Assembly (NCBI RefSeq): GCF_002914525.1
Contig: NZ_LODW01000057.1
Location: forward strand, 23,267 to 87,266
Direction: 5' to 3'
DNA from: Rhizobium hidalgonense
GTDB taxonomy: Bacteria; Pseudomonadota; Alphaproteobacteria; Rhizobiales; Rhizobiaceae
Length of the DNA stretch: 64,000 bases
Shown piece after piece: positions 60,918 to 64,000 of the stretch. Under the pieces are notes generated by a model. It worked only from the letters and a program-made list of their open reading frames with translations, was not told the DNA's origin and did not search any database. Position 1 is the first letter of the stretch. Every line of letters starts with the position of its first letter. The translations under genes and the position numbers were made by a program.

Positions 60918-62513
60918 CTATTCGGCGATCGACCATTTCTGCGGGCCGGCCTGATAAGGTCCGCCGCCCGGCGCCGGCGTCCAGACAAAATCCTTCAGCT
61001 TGGTCGAGACGATGCCATAGCGGTTTGCCACCCAGAGTGTCGCCCAGGGCAGCTCCGTGTTCATCACCTTGCAGACGTTCTGATAGGCGGCATCCCGCTT
61101 GGCGCTGTCGGGCTCGGCAAGCGCGCTGTCGAGTGCCTTGGTCAGATCGGGCATACGCACTCTGGCGACGTTCGGCCCGGCCGGAGGGATCTGCTTTTCG
61201 TTGAGGCCGACATTGATGCTGCCGGCATCCGGCCCGTTCTGCAGCCCGGCGTATACCATCTGGAACTGGGCGATATCCGGCGTCGCATTAAGCACGATGC
61301 TGTTATAGGTCGGCGCATCGACGGCGCGCGGGACGATGTTGATGCCGACCTGGGCAAGCATCGCCTGGACAGCGGCAATTACGTTGGTGGCAAGCGGCGT
61401 GGTGTAATAGGTCAGAAGCGTGATCGGCTTGCCGCCGTTGATCTCGTCCCAGCCGGCGTCCTTCAGCAACTTCTTGGCCTTTTCAGGATCATAGGCATAG
61501 GTGTCGATGCCCTGGGGTATCAGCTGTTCGGCGACATAGGCGCAGTTGGCCGGCTTGGCAGCGCCGCCATAAAGGCTTTGGATGATGGCATCGCGATTGA
61601 TCGCATACATCACCGCTTGGCGGACGCGCACGTCCTTCCAGAGCGGGGAATCGTGGTTGAAGCCCAGATAGTTGACGACGAAAGAGTTACCTTCGATGAC
61701 CTTGAAGTCCTTGTTGCCCTTGAAGGTCGGCACGTCGTTGGAATCGACATAGGTGAACTGGATTTCGCCGGATCTCAGCGCCGCGATCGCTGCGGCCGGG
61801 TTGGCGAAGTAACGATTGATGACGCGCTCCAGTGCCGGTTTGCCACCGCGATAATCGGTGTTTGCGGCAAGTTCGACATACTGATCCGAGACATATTTGG
61901 TGAATTTGAACGGCCCGGTGCCGATCGGCGCGGTGGACCACCACGTGTTCTTTGCCAACTGGTCGGCCGGAATCGAGGCGAGCGCATGCTCGGGCAGCAT
62001 CATCACCTTGGTCATCGTGTCGGGAAAACTGCTGCTGGGGGCGCTGAGCTTGATGACAACAGTGTGATCGTCCGGCGTCTCGACGGACGATATGCCCTTC
62101 AGCCGAGCCGCGAGCACCGAGCCGGTCTTTGCATCCATCGCAAGGCCCATGGTGAATTTCGCGTCCTTGGCGGTGAACGGTTTGCCGTCATGCCATTTGG
62201 CGTCCGTCAGCTTGAACGTGTAGGTCATCTGGTCCGGGCTGACCTCGTAGGAGCTTGCCAGCGCGCCTACGACCTTCTGCAGCTTCTCGTCATAGGTGAT
62301 CAGCGGTTCGTAGTAGATACTGAGCCAGGTGAAGCCGGCGGTGGCGGCAAGCGGATTGAAGTTGCCCTGGAAGCCGCCGGGGCCGACATCGAAACCGCCA
62401 GACAGCGTGGCCGCCCGGGCCTGGATGGCGACGCCCGAGACGAGAGCCGGAACGGCGGCCGTCGACAGCAGGGCGGCAAGCGCGATAGCGGATAATCTAG
62501 ACAGTCTTTTCAT
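60918..62513 (-). CDS. Peptide ABC substrate-binding protein (SBP_bac_5)
   Basis: This 531-residue periplasmic protein has a signal peptide (KRLSRLSAIALAALLSTAA, cleavage near IQARAA ~ residue 34) and family motifs such as YTFKLTDAKWHDGKPFTAKD (part) and VRVRQAVMYAINRDA. The ATG at 62513 follows GGGAGG by 6 bases, and both lie inside the 3' end of the GntR gene (17-base overlap). Ligand is unknown; the two DapA-like genes argue for a sugar-acid or amino-acid conjugate. Confidence 0.93.
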   Translation of the reverse strand: MKRLSRLSAIALAALLSTAAVPALVSGVAIQARAATLSGGFDVGPGGFQGNFNPLAATAGFTWLSIYYEPLITYDEKLQKVVGALASSYEVSPDQMTYTFKLTDAKWHDGKPFTAKDAKFTMGLAMDAKTGSVLAARLKGISSVETPDDHTVVIKLSAPSSSFPDTMTKVMMLPEHALASIPADQLAKNTWWSTAPIGTGPFKFTKYVSDQYVELAANTDYRGGKPALERVINRYFANPAAAIAALRSGEIQFTYVDSNDVPTFKGNKDFKVIEGNSFVVNYLGFNHDSPLWKDVRVRQAVMYAINRDAIIQSLYGGAAKPANCAYVAEQLIPQGIDTYAYDPEKAKKLLKDAGWDEINGGKPITLLTYYTTPLATNVIAAVQAMLAQVGINIVPRAVDAPTYNSIVLNATPDIAQFQMVYAGLQNGPDAGSINVGLNEKQIPPAGPNVARVRMPDLTKALDSALAEPDSAKRDAAYQNVCKVMNTELPWATLWVANRYGIVSTKLKDFVWTPAPGGGPYQAGPQKWSIAE

Positions 62514-63240
62514 GTGTTCCTCCCATGTTTGAATTTGTCTTGTTGTTGGCAATCACCCGGGCAATACCCTCATAGTGGCGATCCAGGCGCCGGCGCGCCT
62601 CCTCCAGATCTTTTGCCTCGATCGCATCGACGATCGCCGCGTGGTCGCGCCATGTCGCCATCGGATCGGTATTTTCAAGATTGACGAAATCCGAGGCCTT
62701 GTAGAAGGCGAGCCAGAACACATCGATCAGCCGTACGAGCGTTTCATTGTCCTGGCAGCGAAACAGCAGCCGGTGGAATAGCTGGTCATCGGCCGCAAAG
62801 GTTTCACCCCGCTCGGCATGGGCGCGCATTCGCCCGACGGTGGCGCGCAGTTCGGCGATGTCGTCCTCGCCGATCACGTCGATCGTCTTGCCGATCAACC
62901 CCACCTCAAGCGTACGCCGGATTTCGAGCACCTCCTCGATCTGCCGCAGAGCGCCGCCGAGCCCGTAGGCGAGGTTGTCGAGAAGCGGCTCGAAGGAAAA
63001 CGCCTTCACGAAGATGCCGACGCCGCGCCGCGTCTCCAACACGCCGAGCGATTCCAATGCCTTGATGCCTTCCCTCAGCGAGTTGCGGCTGACGCCGAGC
63101 TGGGTGGCAAGCTCTCCTTCCGCCGGAAGCAGGGTTCCGGGCGCAAGGCCATTGTCGTCGATATAGGCGCGCAGACTTTCCTGCACGGAGACATGCAGCA
63201 GCGGCGCGCGCGTCAACGGTTTCATCGATTTCAATGTCAT
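62497..63240 (-). CDS. GntR regulator, FadR/FCD subfamily
   Basis: This 247-residue regulator has an N-terminal winged helix (LPAEGELATQLGVSRNSLREG, cited in part as PAEGELATQLGVSRNSLREG, ~38-57; then LGVLETRRGVGIFV) and a C-terminal FCD domain (~90-225) with conserved Asp/His metal residues such as DQLFHRLLF and RDHAAIVDAI. It is the first gene of the second peptide-type operon and overlaps the binding-protein gene by 17 bases. It probably binds a metabolite of the imported compound and controls its own operon. Confidence 0.92.
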   Translation of the reverse strand: MTLKSMKPLTRAPLLHVSVQESLRAYIDDNGLAPGTLLPAEGELATQLGVSRNSLREGIKALESLGVLETRRGVGIFVKAFSFEPLLDNLAYGLGGALRQIEEVLEIRRTLEVGLIGKTIDVIGEDDIAELRATVGRMRAHAERGETFAADDQLFHRLLFRCQDNETLVRLIDVFWLAFYKASDFVNLENTDPMATWRDHAAIVDAIEAKDLEEARRRLDRHYEGIARVIANNKTNSNMGGTHEKTV

Positions 63241-63275
63241 GCGGTCACTTTCTGGTGTCGTAGATTAGTGCGTTA

Positions 63276-63302
63276 CTTATATACTTGTAGGATATCTGTC
63301 AA
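63276..63302 (-). promoter_or_regulatory. Probable promoter of the GntR/peptide operon
   Basis: Minus strand TTGACA (63302-63297), 15 bases, then TATAAG (63281-63276) resemble a sigma-70 promoter 36 bp upstream of the GntR start. The spacing is shorter than the ideal 17; a TAAGTA at 17-base spacing is the alternative -10. Confidence 0.45.
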
Positions 63303-64000
63303 CTGGTGAGGCTCGATGTCGGTGCGGGCCCTGCTTGCCGTTTGCCGTCGAGTTGAAGCTGCGCCTCTTCCAAATCCACCTCCCGTGTATTTCCCTGGGC
63401 CGCGGAGTTCACCCGAAAAGACGATGTGCTTGCCCTAATGATTTTGTACCCGGTGATGACAGTCGGTCGTCAACATTGCGTCACATTGAGCCAAAATCTT
63501 ACCGATGCCGGAGTGGTGGGTTCAAATCCGCTCAACTGCAGCGGATATATGCCCACAACGAGTTCGTCAGCTCATTGGCAAACCGAACCGATAGTCGCGC
63601 GATGGCCGAACAGCCACATTGTCGGCGGCATCGGGATGTGACGAACTGGCAACCCACTCGGCTGAACGGCGGCGGCAGAAGAAGGATGGCCTTACGCGCC
63701 TCAAGGCGGAAGGCAAGGACGCTTTCCTAGACTGATGCGGTCGAGATCGCCGGCGATTGCCGACGGGCCTCATGTTCAGAGCGCGAGCATTACTCGGGGA
63801 CGTCGCACTCAATCTGCCGATGGGAGATGATCCCGCTATGAAAGTGTCATCTCCTGCGACTAGTGCCACGCCGGCAAGCTTGATCCCAGATCGCAGCAGG
63901 GGGAGAGGCGCTAAGCGCCCTCTCCTTTGATGTAAGCGCGAATTTCCGTGCGCCTTCTGAAGCGCAGTGCTCTGAGGCATGAAGTGTCCACCAAAAGATA
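63303..64000. other. No recognisable gene
   Basis: About 700 bp up to the window edge. Frames of up to 131 codons exist but show no family motif, are low in hydrophobic pattern, and lack ribosome sites. The only feature I can support is the hairpin at 63899-63928. A piece of a decayed gene cannot be excluded. Confidence 0.5.
63899..63928 (+). terminator. Possible intrinsic terminator hairpin
   Basis: GGAGAGGCGC-TAA-GCGCCCTCTCC forms a long stem with one bulged C, followed by TTTGA. The T-run is short, so the terminator call is tentative; the orientation would serve a plus-strand transcript. Confidence 0.45.

Noticed and set aside
63495..63530. tRNA gene or tRNA-derived attachment site
   Set aside because: GGGTTCAAATCCGC resembles a T-arm, but no acceptor, D-arm or anticodon arm can be folded around it.

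Overview
The window looks like chromosome or a large replicon of a fast-growing rhizobium (Rhizobium leguminosarum/etli-like). The GC content is high, operons are tightly packed with many ATGA overlaps, ABC transporters are very abundant, and there are hallmark alphaproteobacterial features: a DUF47-pit phosphate operon with a Pho-box, and an Hsp20 gene behind a ROSE RNA thermometer. This assignment is inferred from gene content, not from a database match.

Layout. (1) 1-7.1 kb: a LysR regulator (5255-6205, +) diverges from an operon encoding an NMT1/THI5-type ABC transporter, a cytosine-deaminase-like amidohydrolase and an FAD-linked oxidase cut by the window edge. A creatininase-family hydrolase lies just beyond. 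A nearly identical 36-bp palindromic site (10-bp arms, 16-bp spacer) sits upstream of both target units. (2) 7.3-17.1 kb: a complete guanidine-assimilation operon made of an ABC transporter, two carboxyguanidine deiminase subunits, guanidine (urea-type) carboxylase and allophanate hydrolase. It is preceded by a sigma-54 promoter, a guanidine-I (ykkC) riboswitch and an intrinsic terminator. (3) 17.4-19.1 kb: phosphate permease Pit and its DUF47 partner. (4) 19.6-29.8 kb: a two-component system divergent from an AfuABC-like transporter operon with two tandem binding proteins, a fused permease, an ATPase, a HAD phosphatase and an inositol-monophosphatase-type enzyme, which suggests uptake and dephosphorylation of a phosphorylated sugar or polyol. 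(5) 30-33 kb: an accessory or decayed stretch with a small lipoprotein, a broken LysR gene, a DUF4143 ATPase and a 23-bp tandem repeat. (6) 33-40 kb: a GH38 alpha-mannosidase, gene debris, and a TetR regulator divergent from a GH3 beta-glucosidase. (7) 40.3-45.8 kb: ROSE-controlled Hsp20 with a tiny downstream gene, an OmpA-like lipoprotein with an L,D-transpeptidase, an alpha/beta hydrolase, an AI-2E family membrane protein, and DUF2267 and CBS proteins. (8) 45.9-55.0 kb: a dipeptide-type ABC operon that also carries gamma-glutamyltransferase and an esterase-like hydrolase, divergent from an IclR regulator with a perfect 17-bp palindrome between them. (9) 55.1-63.2 kb: a second dipeptide-type ABC operon with two DapA-family aldolase/lyase genes and a FadR-type regulator as first gene. 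(10) 63.3-64 kb: no recognisable gene.

Taken together this is largely a nutrient-scavenging segment. Nitrogen (guanidine and an unidentified deaminated N-compound), phosphate, phosphorylated sugars, glycosides and peptide-like compounds each have a transporter-enzyme-regulator cassette. The most novel-looking parts are the LysR regulon with twin operators beside the guanidine operon, the layered sigma-54/riboswitch/terminator control of guanidine use, and the Afu-like operon with duplicated binding proteins and two phosphatases.
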